A stretch of DNA of 64,000 bases, from contig JBAIZL010000060.1 in NCBI GenBank assembly GCA_036971475.1, positions 332,501-396,500 of the forward strand. The letters run 5' to 3'. Both the position numbers and the translations under genes were made by a program. The DNA is from Prosapia bicincta (lineage: Eukaryota; Arthropoda; Insecta; Hemiptera; Cercopidae). The notes under the pieces were generated by a model. The model was not told the DNA's origin and searched no databases. It was given only the letters and a program-made list of their open reading frames with translations. Shown piece by piece: positions 12,161 to 24,300 of the stretch (the stretch's first letter is position 1; every line of letters starts with the position of its first letter).

Positions 12161-15100
12161 GATTTCATCCACCTTTGATGTGGTTGATATTCTCATAAAT
12201 TAAATATGAGATTACATAATGGGTTACTTGGAGGTTGTGCGTAAAACAAAAAAAATATACAAATTATGAGATCGTATATTTTTATAATTAGAGTTACGCT
12301 TTTTAAAGCAACTGTTTTTATTACTCTCCAGTCATGCTACTATATGTATTTTAATATAGCAGTAAGTTTAAAAATGTCTAAAGAAAATTGTATTATTCTC
12401 GAATTTATTAGCGTTTTATACTATGGTGTACAAACCTGACTTGATATTGAGTTCACTATAGTTCTTAAATTAAATAATTTAATGTAGGTTCTAAATTGTA
12501 AACTAATCTTGTAAAATGTATAATTGGTCTATGAAAAATGATGTAATTTAAATTAAAACCGTGCGGTTTATAGAGGAAGTAAGGATTGCTTAACGCTATG
12601 TATTTTGTAGGTTGTATTACTTTTCATAACATTCTCGAAACCTAAGTATAATAAATATCTATGGAAACTGTGGTAAGATACTTTTATAACATAACGTTAG
12701 CTTTTAATAACTTGAATGATTATATTTTAGTAACAAAATTAATAGAAGTCTCTGTTCCGTTGGTGATCAAACTACAGTCACAAAGTTTTTCGGAACTTGT
12801 AAAAATAGACTTCAATATTAATTTATATTCTTTCTTCCTTGAATAACATAATTCCTAATGACATTTCTCCTATCCTCTCAAAATTCTTCTAGTGTAAAAT
12901 AAATATTAATCCACTCTTCAGTAGATGTGGTAAAACCCATTTCGAAACGGCGTTCCAAGTAACGTTGTTTAACGTTTCCAAAAAAATATAGACCTAATAG
13001 TTACCTTTAACTAACCTAGCCCTACAAATCCATAAGAAGTAAAGTAGCGTAAGCCACAATACAAAAACATTAGCTAAAATATTTTTATAAACGTAAAGTA
13101 TTAGTTACCCTAACCTAATGGTTGGTATTTGATAAATATAACCTTCCTCAATTATAACTCTAACCTTACCTGACTCAACCGTCTACCAATGTCAAGCTAG
13201 GTATTAAATAATAATACATTATTGGGATAAATCTAACTCAAGTTCTAATATCGTTAAAAGTGATTATTGTAAGAAAATATTTCAAGCTTTCTGGAGGAGT
13301 AGTTATAGAAATAGTATGTTCCTTTTGCCAATTTACCTGAATCAAATAACAGTTTAGAATATTCTAGAATGTTTAGAACGTTCTATAATATTTCATTTTA
13401 AAATTATTTGCATGAGAAGTTATAGCGAAGCTAAAACAACATATTGTGCAAATACCTAAATAACAATTGAATAAAGCTTCCACGCTCATACAAATAAAAA
13501 GTACGTGCAGAAATATATTTTTACCAAACATTGAAGTTTTGCTTCACAAATTTATTTCCTATAATATGTAGTTTTCCTAGCCTTTCCCGCTCAACAAACT
13601 GCATATTACTCCTACAGAATCTTGAATAAAACTCTTATGCAGGCTTTTATACCTCTCAAAACATAGTAAATCTTCATTTATGTTTACTTTTATATAATAT
13701 ATACTTTTTAATAATATCTTCCTTACATACACACGTTTATAGTTTAAAATACTGGATTTTTAATAAATAGATGTTTTAGAGTTTTCTACTTGTTTTGTTT
13801 TCTACTACTCTTGTTTTGTATCTTTAGTTCAAACTGATTTCTAGATATGTATCTTCAAACAGTGTTTGAGCTCAATGTCAGAGTTCTCGACTAAAGTGTA
13901 ATTGCATTCTAGTGAGAACTACGTTTGGTCGGAATTAATATTGTAATAATAACTTTTGCTTTGGCGTTCAAACAATAACAATAATATTCGTTTCAAGTAA
14001 TTAGATTATTATCAGTGAGACTACTACACGATAACAACTGCAACTAAAGTGTTTATATAGTAGCCTCACTAATGATGGTAAGAGAAGAAATTGAAACGCG
14101 TACGACATTAACGTGTTTATAATACTGAGTTTGTGTATTTATTTACCAATCACTTTCCACCTCTCAAGCAATTTATTATTCTATGAACTAGCTCCAGTAA
14201 TACCTGTAACTCTTATATCACAAAGCGTTCAGCTCTCACGTCTCCCAGTCACAGGCTATAGATAACGTTCTATACAATAAGGTTATACAGTCCTACTTGA
14301 AAACATCTAATTGCTTTCATTTACCATGGATCCATTTGTAAATTTTAAATCGATCATTGTACAAAAGCCAGTGAAATTGGAAATATAAAGTTCAAGTAAA
14401 TTCCCGAATAAACTATTTAACAATATGGTTTTTAATCTCTGATATATAAAACAATACATCCATCCGAGATAGGAATATCACAATAAGAACAGGGGAAATA
14501 AAGGATTTAGTAAACAAGGACATGTCGAAGCTCTACATGTTTTTATTTTTTAGGTAAAAATTAAAGATTCAATTAAAATAATCACACGAATACGCTATTA
14601 GCCTATATGTTCAATATAAGAAAATTATTTTAATAGCCAAGTCATGTGAGCACAAGTGTAAGACAGTATAATAAAACTAAATTCATTATAAAGTTATACT
14701 ATGTAGTAGAGATAATTGAACTTGTTGAAAAGTTCCGGTAAAATACGTGACTGTAGGTTAAAAAAGAAACGTGGTTTTGTAACAGTGGTAGATTAAAGTT
14801 TTATTCACTGAGATCCATGATTTTCCCCTGAGTGTAGTCTAAGCAATATAAAAGTGGGCCAAGCTCGTGAAATACATTTTAAAAAAATATTCTGACTTTA
14901 TAGTTTTGGTTTTGTAAAATTTAATCAATAGATTAACATTAAATGTAGTCAGGGGTGAAAAGTATCATTTAATTTTCAGATATACAGTACAGTAACAGAT
15001 TAAAAACAAAATTCAATCTTTTTAAAGGATACTAGGTTGACCTAATCATGTACTGCTGCAACTGTGTCAATAACAATATTTTTAATAAAATATAGTTTAT

Positions 15101-16065
15101 TTTTAGTTATTCACTGTATACATTTTTACTGAAGAACATAATCAGTAAAAGATGTAAAATAATTCAAATCTCGCTCCTACGTTTTAAAAATTATTTTATT
15201 ATCATACAAGTTTCTACACCAAAGCCGTCATTATCAGTGACGGTTCTAAATAGGTTTTAGGCATGAGTGTTTTTCTTATACTGGTGATGATAACTTGGCT
15301 GCTGAAACATGTAGGACATAAAAATAATTTTAAAATTATACCTGCGAACTTTGCCTGTAGTTTTGAGTCAGTTTTTTTAATAATTGCTAATTGTGAAAAG
15401 TCAAGTTTTGAAACTTTTTAAAAGCATTAATGAAATTATAAGGTGCCATTTTAAGTTTACGGCACTTTAGTATGGAGTGGTTTGTAAATCTTCTCATATA
15501 CGTACTTATATACAGTTACGTAACTACCAACACCTAACTCTAGTAAACTAGGTATAGGAAAATGACATAGAAGGGGGGGGGGGAGAAATCATAGTGTATT
15601 TAGGGTCTTATCCCTTTCAAAAGTCTTAACTCTTTGAAAAACTAAAGTTGCCTAAGGGTTATATTTTGAACAGAAAAATGAAAGTAGGAATTTATATGGA
15701 ATAGATATGTATGTAATATATATTATCAATATTGATAGGAAACATGAAGGTGTCATAGAATTAGAGTATAAGGTTAATATTGAAACCTTATATTAAGGTA
15801 TACTAATAATAAGGTATTATAATAATAATTAAAGTAAAAGGCTTATTATAAGTTGTGGCCATAGATATACAGGCTAACCGGTTTTATTTCAGTAGCTTAT
15901 TGAATTTAACTTTATGCAAGGCAAAGAACCAATTACAACAGCTATACTTGGCAGACTTCAAGTTTTACAGTTGTTTATTTTACAATTTTTTCCTTGTAAT
16001 TTCTAGGAAAACGAAAATAAAATTCCTCTATGAACGAAACAACTAATGTATATAGATAGAGGTAA
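12161..16065. other. AT-rich sequence with one hairpin and a G tract
   Basis: This long interval has no recognisable coding or transposon sequence. It contains the 74-base inverted repeat listed separately (14005-14078) and an 11-G run at 15573-15583. The longest open frames are about 60 codons. Confidence 0.5.
14005..14078. repeat. Imperfect inverted repeat / hairpin
   Basis: The left arm attattatcagtgagactac pairs with the right arm tagtagcctcactaatgat with a few mismatches, and the centre (aactgcaactaaagt) is partly self-complementary. It could be a small MITE remnant. No target duplication was seen. Confidence 0.55.
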
Positions 16066-16245
16066 ATCCGACAGAGTGTGAAAGGCGGCGCCCATTTGTC
16101 ACTGGGCCTGAGAGCTGTCACATTGCCTTATCTGAACCCGAGTTCTTTAGCTGCGAACTGTTACAGATCGTGTATTTCAAACATTGTTAGACAGCTTGCT
16201 TTCTAAGCGTACCAGAAACATTTCCAATTGAAAGCAGAAATATAC
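16066..16245 (+). repeat. Dispersed repeat family C, copy 1
   Basis: Matches 18368-18550 and 44464-44660 in the same orientation. Shared blocks are tttgtcac/tttgtcattgcg, gagctgtcac, ttatct-aaccc, tatttcaaa-attgt, agacagcttgctttctaagc and gtac...aaacattt. This is the most diverged copy at its 5' side. No tRNA-type A or B box or coding motif was clear, so it could be a SINE-like or MITE-like family. Confidence 0.8.
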
Positions 16246-16248
16246 AAC

Positions 16249-16259
16249 TCTCTCTCTCT

Positions 16260-16303
<44 letters not shown>
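16249..16303. repeat. Compound (CT)n(TA)n microsatellite
   Basis: About 13 bases of CT repeat followed by about 40 bases of perfect TA. It sits just right of the family C copy. Confidence 0.95.
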
Positions 16304-16305
<2 letters not shown>

Positions 16306-16398
16306 GATTGTTTGTGTGTATGTTATAAACGCCTAAACCGCTGAACAGAAGTTGATAAAATTTATTACCGTATTCCAAAATAAGGTTTGTGTGACGTC

Positions 16399-16575
16399 TG
16401 GTGTAGATCCATCCACAGGGCTCAACTACAGAGGCTTAGGCTGGTGTAGATCCATCCACAGGGCTCAACTACAGAAGCTTAGGATGGTGTAGATCCATCG
16501 ACAGGGCTCAACTACAGAGGCTTAGGATGGTGTAGATCCATCCACAGGGCTCAACTACAGAGGCTTAGGATGGTG
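16399..16575. repeat. 43-bp tandem repeat, 4 copies
   Basis: Units start at 16399, 16442, 16485 and 16528 (exactly 43 apart) with a short partial fifth. The unit contains tggtgtagatccatccacag and ggctcaactacagaggctta. Copies differ at only a few bases. The sequence just upstream (about 16303-16398, with taaaccgctgaac) and the helicase remnant 170 bases downstream suggest that the repeat belongs to a decayed Helitron; short internal tandem repeats are common in that class. Confidence 0.93.
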
Positions 16576-16742
16576 ATTAAGTTAATTTAAAAAAAATTAT
16601 AAACATTATGTAAAAAAAAAGAATATTTTATTAAATGTTATAAACTATTTAAAATTGCTAAATTCCATGTACAAATATTGCTACCACACTTCTTGATATG
16701 AAAAGTAAAATCCCTAGTCGTAGTCGGAAGCAGTAGCCGTTA

Positions 16743-17065
16743 ATATTCTTGCGAAATTTTATTCAACCAAAGCTGTGTAACGGATTCAGACTAAACACAG
16801 AAAAACTGACACTCAACTTGATCCGGGCAGAAATCACGGGTGGCAAGTTCAAAGGCGAGATGGTCTTAATTCCATGAATACCGATGATTTTATCAGATCT
16901 ACCCATTGATTTCAAACGACTACAATTTCCTTTGCGACTTGCATTCGCATAACCATAAACAAGGCACAAGTACAATCATTGACCATTGCTGGGATAAATT
17001 TTAAACATGCGCGCTTTTACCGCGGCCATTTATATGTTGCGTGCTCACGTGTTGGGACAAATAAA
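16743..17065 (+). pseudogene. Helitron Pif1-type helicase, C-terminal remnant
   Basis: In Helitron Rep/helicase proteins this part forms the last helicase motifs of the SF1 Pif1-like domain used in rolling-circle transposition. Reading from 16743 I see QPKLCNGFRL, then NLIRAEITGGKFKGEMVLIP, a stop, IPMILSDLPIDFKRLQFPLR and LAFA. A one-base loss near 16950 shifts the frame, which then reads TINKAQVQS and HLYVACSRVG, the latter being the characteristic final arginine-containing motif. The TGA at 16875-16877 stands where the family usually has arginine, consistent with decay of a CGA codon. Only about 105 codons of a protein that normally exceeds 1000 residues are visible, so the copy is inactive. 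Beyond 17065 the homology stops. The four-copy 43-bp repeat upstream may be part of the same element. The assignment rests on motif recognition, not on a search. Confidence 0.85.
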
Positions 17066-17970
17066 ATTTGTAGACAACAGTATACATTTGTCTGTTTACT
17101 TAAAATTTTAATTTTCATAAACGTGTCTATTTCCATACTTGTAATACTGACGGTAATAAAGTACAAGAACAATATCGGTCCAACGGCTATTCATGTTTAT
17201 TCGAAAAGTTTTATACTCAAACAATTAATTATATCTTTCTGTATAAGTATTTCTAGAAACAGTGCAGTTTCATTCTTCCACAGATTCCTTTTTAAAATAT
17301 ATCTATGGTATTTGTAGTGTTAGTTGCAATAAGACAGAAAAAATAATATTTTGCAGTTATTTCACACCAACAGTTATTCTTGTGTAATCATAAACAGCTT
17401 TTCGATTAAATTAAATATATGAAAATGAATTTATCGCATCAACAATTTGTTTAAAGTTAAATTGAAATTTTGGTTTTTATTTCGGGTCTGCCTTTTTCCA
17501 GGAGCATGTCAATGTGGTGAGAGTAGGCGTTAGGTACAGTCTCGACCTCAATCCATTTATTGCAATAAATGAATGTCACTTAATTTCGTATCATCGCAAT
17601 AGTTTTAAAATTGTTTGAAAGAGTCTTGATATGAAAAAATCTCTTGGGATAACAACTGTTGGTTATTTGTGTGCTCAATACTTATTTAGAAAAAAAACTC
17701 TTTGATTTGACCCTTCTTAACGCAGACTGATTTAAAGATGGGAGCTTAGAAAAACTTATTCAAGGGAAAGAAATATTTATTATATTTGAGGAGGGAAGGA
17801 TGGTTGATGAAAGTCAGAAAAAATGATAAAAAAGGAGAGAAACAATAGGTGAAAAAGGAAGAAGACGATAAATGACATAATATAGGTGGGTGATGGAGGA
17901 AAAAGATTAAAGTGAGAGAGGAGTGGAAGGGGGATATTAAAATTGAAAGGTAAAGAAAAGATAAGGGGAA
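17066..17970. other. AT-rich sequence, nothing recognised
   Basis: The open frame from the helicase remnant continues to 17317 but its tail resembles no helicase. The 3' end of the Helitron (hairpin followed by CTRR) was looked for and not identified. A purine-rich stretch lies at about 17760-17970 next to the CA repeat. Confidence 0.5.
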
Positions 17971-17975
17971 ACACG

Positions 17976-18052
<77 letters not shown>

Positions 18053-18065
18053 TCATACACACACA
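17971..18065. repeat. (CA)n microsatellite
   Basis: About 90 bases of nearly pure AC repeat. It produces long cysteine-valine or histidine-threonine open frames on both strands, which are artefacts. Confidence 0.97.
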
Positions 18066-18367
18066 TTCTTACTCTCAGAAAATTCCACTTTTTACACTCC
18101 TCTACCTTTTGTTTCTCTTCCACATTGAATTTTTGGGAACCTAAAATAAATATATAAAGTTCCGGTGCCCAAAATGCACGTAATAATCTCAATTAGCGGT
18201 CTGACTGTAGATTATTTCGAATAACCTAAATGTCTATAAATATGTTCTACAAAAAAGTGGTAAAGGAGTACTGCGTGATACATTTTTTATTATGTTCAGC
18301 TAAGAATATTATAAGAGTATTTTCTTTTTAATTATCTAAATTTAAAAATAAGACAAATATAATGCCT
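18066..18367. other. AT-rich sequence, nothing recognised
   Basis: Short spacer between the CA repeat and family C copy 2. No structure noticed. Confidence 0.5.
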
Positions 18368-18550
18368 CAAAAGAGCTGAACGCGACCAGGCGTGAAGGAA
18401 TGGAAACAGTTTGTCATTGCGCTTCAGAGCTGTCACTGTTTTATCTAAACCCAAGCTTTTGTCATATGTTCAAGTTCGTTTACTTCATATATTGTCAGAC
18501 ATCTTGATCTCTAAGGGTACTGTAAACATTTTTATAGAGAAAAGTACAAA
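18368..18550 (+). repeat. Dispersed repeat family C, copy 2
   Basis: Very similar to 44464-44660 at the 5' side: gaacgcgacc, gcgtgaaggaatggaaacag and tttgtcattgcgcttcag are nearly identical. Further matches include ttatct, aagctttt, gtcagacatcttg and ctctaagggtac. Confidence 0.88.
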
Positions 18551-19664
18551 AATACTTATTAAACAAACAGGGAATTGAATTCCTTATAAAAAGACATAAC
18601 GAATTTAAAGAAAAGCCCAAAATTTAATTTCTAATAAAACATCTGATTCAAGATTTTTTGAAAAAATGCAATTACCTGATTATAAGTAGGTGTCATTCAG
18701 TTAAACAATAAACATTGTGTGTGCTATTGTATTAAACATCAGTGTTTGTCGTGATCTGTGTACTAATGTTTACGGTTGTTTATTTATCATAAACAACAAA
18801 ATCCTATAATTGAATATAATACAGTTCTTTCTTCATACAAATATATTTAAGAAATACTAATGTTTTTGTTATTTTTTCGTTACACTTTATAGTCATAAAT
18901 GCAACAAAATATTTGAACTAATTAGGAACCATTTGATTATCAATAATTATTTAGCTTATTCGTAATTTAATTAAAGCTATTTACGAAATAACTCGTAACA
19001 TATTATGCTATTAATTGTTAAATGCTTGTACATCCTTCAAGCTTACCCTTTTACATTTAGCCATTTATTTTAACAAATATCACAATAAAATAAATATAAA
19101 ATTAAATAATAATTCACCATAATTAACTAAAATTTTCTGGCAACAAATGCCAATTTTATTTAATAAATTCTGGTACACACATAATTTATTTTATTTAATA
19201 GAAAAAACAGAAATCATTGTACTTTTATTACAAGTTTTATTTTTGTAATAAAATGTTATGCTCTTTACAAAAGAATAGCTTTACCTATTATTGAATTATG
19301 CATTACATATACACCTATATTATTAACTCCATCTTCTCTAAAGTATTTATATTTACCTAATATCAATTATTATCTATTACATAAAACAAATCCACCCTCT
19401 TTAAATTGGATAGCTTTGTTGTTCCATAATCATAGCAATTTTATCCTCTTTATAAATGATAGATTTAAGTTTATCAAATTATCTCTCGTTCATCTAATTA
19501 TGTAAAATATATATATACATAACCACCTAGATATATATCGTTCACCTAGTTTATGTAATATTTATTAGACATCTGTATGAGTACTGTTTTTCTTGACTTT
19601 AATAACAGATACTGAAATAATGTATTGGTAAATTAATTTACGACTATTTGCCGTATTTACTGTC
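18551..19664. other. Very AT-rich sequence, nothing recognised
   Basis: Long runs of TA-rich and T-rich sequence without open frames of note, tandem structure or matches elsewhere in the window. Confidence 0.5.
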
Positions 19665-19885
19665 GGATATTATTACACGCCCTTAGGAATTTCTTGTACG
19701 TGGCTAAAATAAGGGATGAATATAGGGTAAGGGTCAACGTTGGAGAATTTCCTATACGGAGATAACATTATAATATATATTCCCTTTGGCACAAATTAAC
19801 TGTTTCTTGAGCACTGTCTTAGCACAGGATCGAGATCCCTTCTCTATCTAAGGTTCAAAGAAATATTTATATGACTGTAAGCTAC
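19665..19885 (+). repeat. Dispersed repeat family A, copy 2
   Basis: Homologue of 5183-5400 (see that entry). It ends just before the minus-strand LINE remnant that begins at about 20105. Confidence 0.85.
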
Positions 19886-20104
19886 AGAATAATATTCCTA
19901 ATTAATTATTTTAAAAAATGCAAGTTGAGATAGTAATAATGAGGAAACAGTGATAGATTAATTTTACACAAACGTAAATTTGAAAAGGCAACATAAAGTA
20001 GGTAAATATCACACAAAAATGTGATTGTTTTGTGCTATATCCTTAAAATATTGTATATATTATTATTTTTTTAAATTTATATATATAGATACATAAATAT
20101 ACGG

Positions 20105-21035
20105 ATCTATTACAGCTGCAAACGCCTTTCCGTCCTCAAATTTCTAACTTCTGTCATACGTTAATGGCTCTTCCAGGTGTCTTGCAATTATTACTTCGTC
20201 GGTGTCATCATGCCATCGTTTTCGTGGCCGTTCTTAGTTTCTTTTCTCAGGGGGTGTCCACTTTAGTACCAGCCTTCTGCTATCCTCTTTACGTGTCCAA
20301 ACCATGTTAATTGCCTTCTTTCTAACTCCTTCCTTACATTTTTATTCGTTTCCATTCTTTATGTATTTCTTTACTTATGTCCCTTTTATGTCTCAGTTTA
20401 CCGTAGATTTGACGTAAATAGTTCATTTCTATCATCATTAGTTTGGTAATTATTAACTTTGGTATCCTCTAATACATTTAAACCGTAGAGTGTAACGCTC
20501 TGAACGATATATTTATAAATGTTTCTTTGTCTCTTTCGCAATTGTCTTTTGCCAGATTAAACCGTTTAAGGTTCACTACTCTGCCATTGTATATTTTTCC
20601 TTGATTTCATCCTCCCTATAGCCTTTCTATTTAAAGATCTTAACTAGATATTCGTACGTTTTTACCCGCTTTATTTCGCTCTTATCTAAGCTAAGATCCG
20701 AAATCACATCTTTGCTAACTCATAGATATTCGCATTTTGGAAAGTTCATAGTTACGTCTGCTGCCTCTAATTCCTCCTGCGGCTTTCGTATGTAAGACCA
20801 AGACCTTCTTTGTCTTCCGCTACCACGATTTGGTCATCCGCGAGTAATAGTTTAAACATCTTATCTTCTCCCACCCTTATTCCCATATTTCGGCATTTTC
20901 TACTCCATTTCTCTAAGGATCTCTCCAGGTAGACCTTACATAAGGCAGGCGATAAACAGCAGTCTTGTCTTAGGTACTTGTTTTGAGTGATAAGGTCAGT
21001 TCTTTACTCTCCGTGATTTTGACACGTTTTCCTCA
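20105..21035 (-). pseudogene. Non-LTR retrotransposon reverse transcriptase remnant
   Basis: On the minus strand, from high to low coordinates, I read QDCCLSPALCKVYLERSLEK, corresponding to the Q-G-x-x-L-S-P motif with G changed to D (about 20945-20975). MGIRV follows, then FKLLLADDQIVVAEDKE, which contains the catalytic A-D-D at 20832-20843. Further on, in changing frames, come a thumb-like stretch, then MDYLRQI-like and RQLTWFGHVKRI-type sequence (about 20280-20330), and a final tract resembling the conserved W-T-P-P-x-x-R-x-x-x-R-P-x-x-x-W tail of LINE ORF2 proteins near 20190-20260. Multiple frameshifts and stops are present. The 5' half (endonuclease and N-terminal RT) is missing. The gene would have encoded the target-primed reverse transcriptase of a LINE. 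The LADDQ signature and the C-terminal tail recall RTE/CR1-like families, but the clade is uncertain. Confidence 0.85.
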
Positions 21036-21060
21036 TTTTATCTTTGTGTGGCCTTAGTAA

Positions 21061-21399
21061 GCATCAGGTTTAAATCTCTAACAGTAAAAATAAATATGAT
21101 GAGGCAGTATGATATTTTATTTGAATAGAGTCATGAAATAGTTTTAAGTTATAGGTTTCTAAAGCAACACCTTTTCCAGAATAGAGCTGTGAATGTTAAA
21201 GTAATATTGACGTAGAAAGTTTTACCTAATTACAAGTATAGTAATACATGAAACTGTTATAAACATATGATTATGACAACTTTAAGTTAAGGTACGTGAT
21301 TAAAATTAGTTTTATTATTTGTTTGCATTTTATGGTGGTAAGTTAATATTATGTCACATCTCCTAAAACTACGTAATGTACTTTTTACTATAGATAAAG
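21061..21399. other. AT-rich spacer left of the 43-bp array
   Basis: No coding or repeat signal noticed. It ends where the first, slightly diverged unit of the array (with taagcgctaa) begins. Confidence 0.55.
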
Positions 21400-24300
21400 G
21401 TAAGCGCTAATACCAAAGGTTTTCTTCATTATTACACAGCATGTAAGGGCGAATACCAAAGGCTTTCTTCATTATTACACAGCATGTAAGGGCGAATACG
21501 AAAGGCTTTCTTCATTATTACACAGCATGTAAGGGCGAATACCAAAGGCTTTCTTCATTATTACACAGCATGTAAGGGCAAATACCAAAGACTTTCTTCA
21601 TTATTACACAGCATGTAAGGGCGAATACCAAAGGCTTTCTTCATTATTACACAGCATGTAAGGGCAAATACCAAAGGCTTTGTTCATTATTACACAGCAT
21701 GTAAGGGCGAATACCAAAGACTTTCTTCATTATTACACAGCATGTAAGGGCGAATACCAAAGGCTTTCTTCATTATTACACAGCATGTAAGGGCGAATAC
21801 CAAAGGCTTTTTTCATTATTACACAGCATGTAAGGGCGAATACCAAAGGCTTTCTTCATTATTACACAGCATGTAAGGGCGAATAACAAAGGCTTTCTTC
21901 ATTATTACACAGCATGTAAGGGCGAATACCAAAGGCTTTCTTCATTATTACACAGCATGTAAGGGCGAATACCAAAGGCTTTTTCATTATTACACAGCAC
22001 GTAAGGGCGAATACCAAAGGCTTTCTTCATTATTACACAGCATGTAAGGGCGAATACCAAAGGCTTTCTTCATTATTACACAGCATTTAAGGGCGAATAC
22101 CAAAGGCTTTCTTCATTATTACACAGCATTTAAGGGCGAATACCAAAGGCTTTCTTCATTATTACACAGCATTTAAGGGCGAATACCAAAGGCTTTCTTC
22201 ATTATTACACAGCACGTAAGGGCGAATACCAAAGGCTTTCTTCATTATTACACAGCATGTAAGGGCGAATACCAAAGGCTTTCTTCATTATTACACAGCA
22301 CGTAAGGGCGAATACCAAAGGCTTTGTTCATTATTACACAGCATGTAAGGGCGAATACCAAAGACTTTCTTCATTATTACACAGCATGTAAGGGCTAATA
22401 CCAAAGGCTTTCTTCATTATTACACAGCATGTAAGGGCGAATACCAAAGGCTTTCGTCATTATTACACAGCATGTAAGGGCGAATACCAAAGGCTTTCTT
22501 CATTATTACACAGCATGTAAGGGCGAATACCAAAGGCTTTCTTCATTATTACACAGCATGTAAGGGCGAATACCAAAGGCTTTCTTCATTATTATACAGC
22601 ATGTAAGGGCGAATACCAAAGGCTTTCTTCATTATTACACAGCATGTAAGGGCGAATACCAAAGGCTTTCTTCATTATTACACAGCATGTAAGGGCGAAT
22701 ACCAAAGGCTTTCTTCATTATTACACAGCATGTAAGGGCGAATACCAAAGGCTTTCTTCATTATTACACAGCATGTAAGGGCAAATACCAAAGGTTTTCT
22801 TCATTATTACACAGCATGTAAGGGCGAATACCAAAGGCTTTCTTCATTATTACACAGCATGTAAGGGCGAATACCAAAGGCTTTCTTCATTATTACACAG
22901 CATGTAAGGGCGAATACCAAAGGCTTTCTTCATTATTACACAGCATGTAAGGGCGAATACCAAAGGCTTTCTTCATTATTACACAGCATTGTAAGGGCGA
23001 ATACCAAAGGCTTTCTTCATTATTACACAGCATGTAAGGGCGAATACCAAAGGCTTTCTTCATTATTACACAGCATGTAAGGGCGAATACCAAAGGCTTT
23101 TTTCATTATTACACAGCATGTAAGGGCGAATACCAAAGGCTTTCTTCATTATTACACAGCATGTAAGTTCGAATACCAAAGGCTTTCTTCATTATTACAC
23201 AGCATGTAAGGGCGAATACCAAAGGGTTTCTTCATTATTACACAGCATGTAAGGGCGAATACCAAAGGCTTTCTTCATTATTACACAGCATGTAAGGGCG
23301 AATACCAAAGGCTTTCTTCATTATTACACAGCATTTAAGGGCGAATACCAAAGGCTTTCTTCATTATTACACAGCATGTAAGGGCGAATACCAAAGGCTT
23401 TCTTCATTATTACACAGCATGTAAGGGCGAATACCAAAGGCTTTCTTCATTATTACACAGCATGTAAGGGCGAATACCAAAGGCTTTCTTCATTATTACA
23501 CAGCATGTAAGGGCGAATACCAAAGGCTTTCTTCATTATTACACAGCATGTAAGGGCGAATACCAAAGGCTTTCTTCATTATTACACAGCATGTAAGGGC
23601 GAATACCAAAGGCTTTCTTCATTATTACACAGCATGTAAGGGCGAATACCAAAGGCTTTCTTCATTATTACACAGCATGTAAGGGCGAATACCAAAGGCT
23701 TTCTTCATTATTATACAGCATGTAAGGGCGAATACCAAAGGCTTTCTTCATTATTACACAGCATGTAAGGGCGAATACCAAAGGCTTTCTTCATTATTAC
23801 ACAGCATGTAAGGGCGAATATCAAAGGCTTTCTTCATTATTACACAGCATGTAAGGGCGAATACCAAAGGCTTTCTTCATTATTACACAGCATGTAAGGG
23901 CAAATACCAAAGGTTTTCTTCATTATTACACAGCATGTAAGGGCGAATACCAAAGGCTTTCTTCATTATTACACAGCATGTAAGGGCGAATACCAAAGGC
24001 TTTCTTCATTATTACACAGCATGTAAGGGCGAATACCAAAGGCTTTCTTCATTATTACACAGCATGTAAGGGCGAATACCAAAGGCTTTCTTCATTATTA
24101 CACAGCATGTAAGGGCGAATACCAAAGGTTTTCTTCATTATTACACAGCATGTAAGGGCGAATACCAAAGGCTTTCTTCATTATTACACAGCATGTAAGG
24201 GCGAATACCAAAGGCTTTCTTCACTATTACACAGCATGTAAGGGCGAATACCAAAGGCTTTCTTCATTATTACACAGCATGTAAGGGCGAATACCAAAGG

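Noticed and set aside
13356..13370. Heat-shock-element-like agaatattctagaat
   Set aside because: Three alternating nGAAn blocks are present, but there is no gene nearby and such motifs are expected by chance in AT-rich DNA.
15573..15583. Eleven-G run as a G-quadruplex
   Set aside because: A single run without three further G tracts nearby; the same applies to 47766-47776.
17746..18192. 148-codon minus-strand frame
   Set aside because: Created mainly by the (CA)n microsatellite and adjacent pyrimidine-rich sequence; cysteine-valine repeat only.
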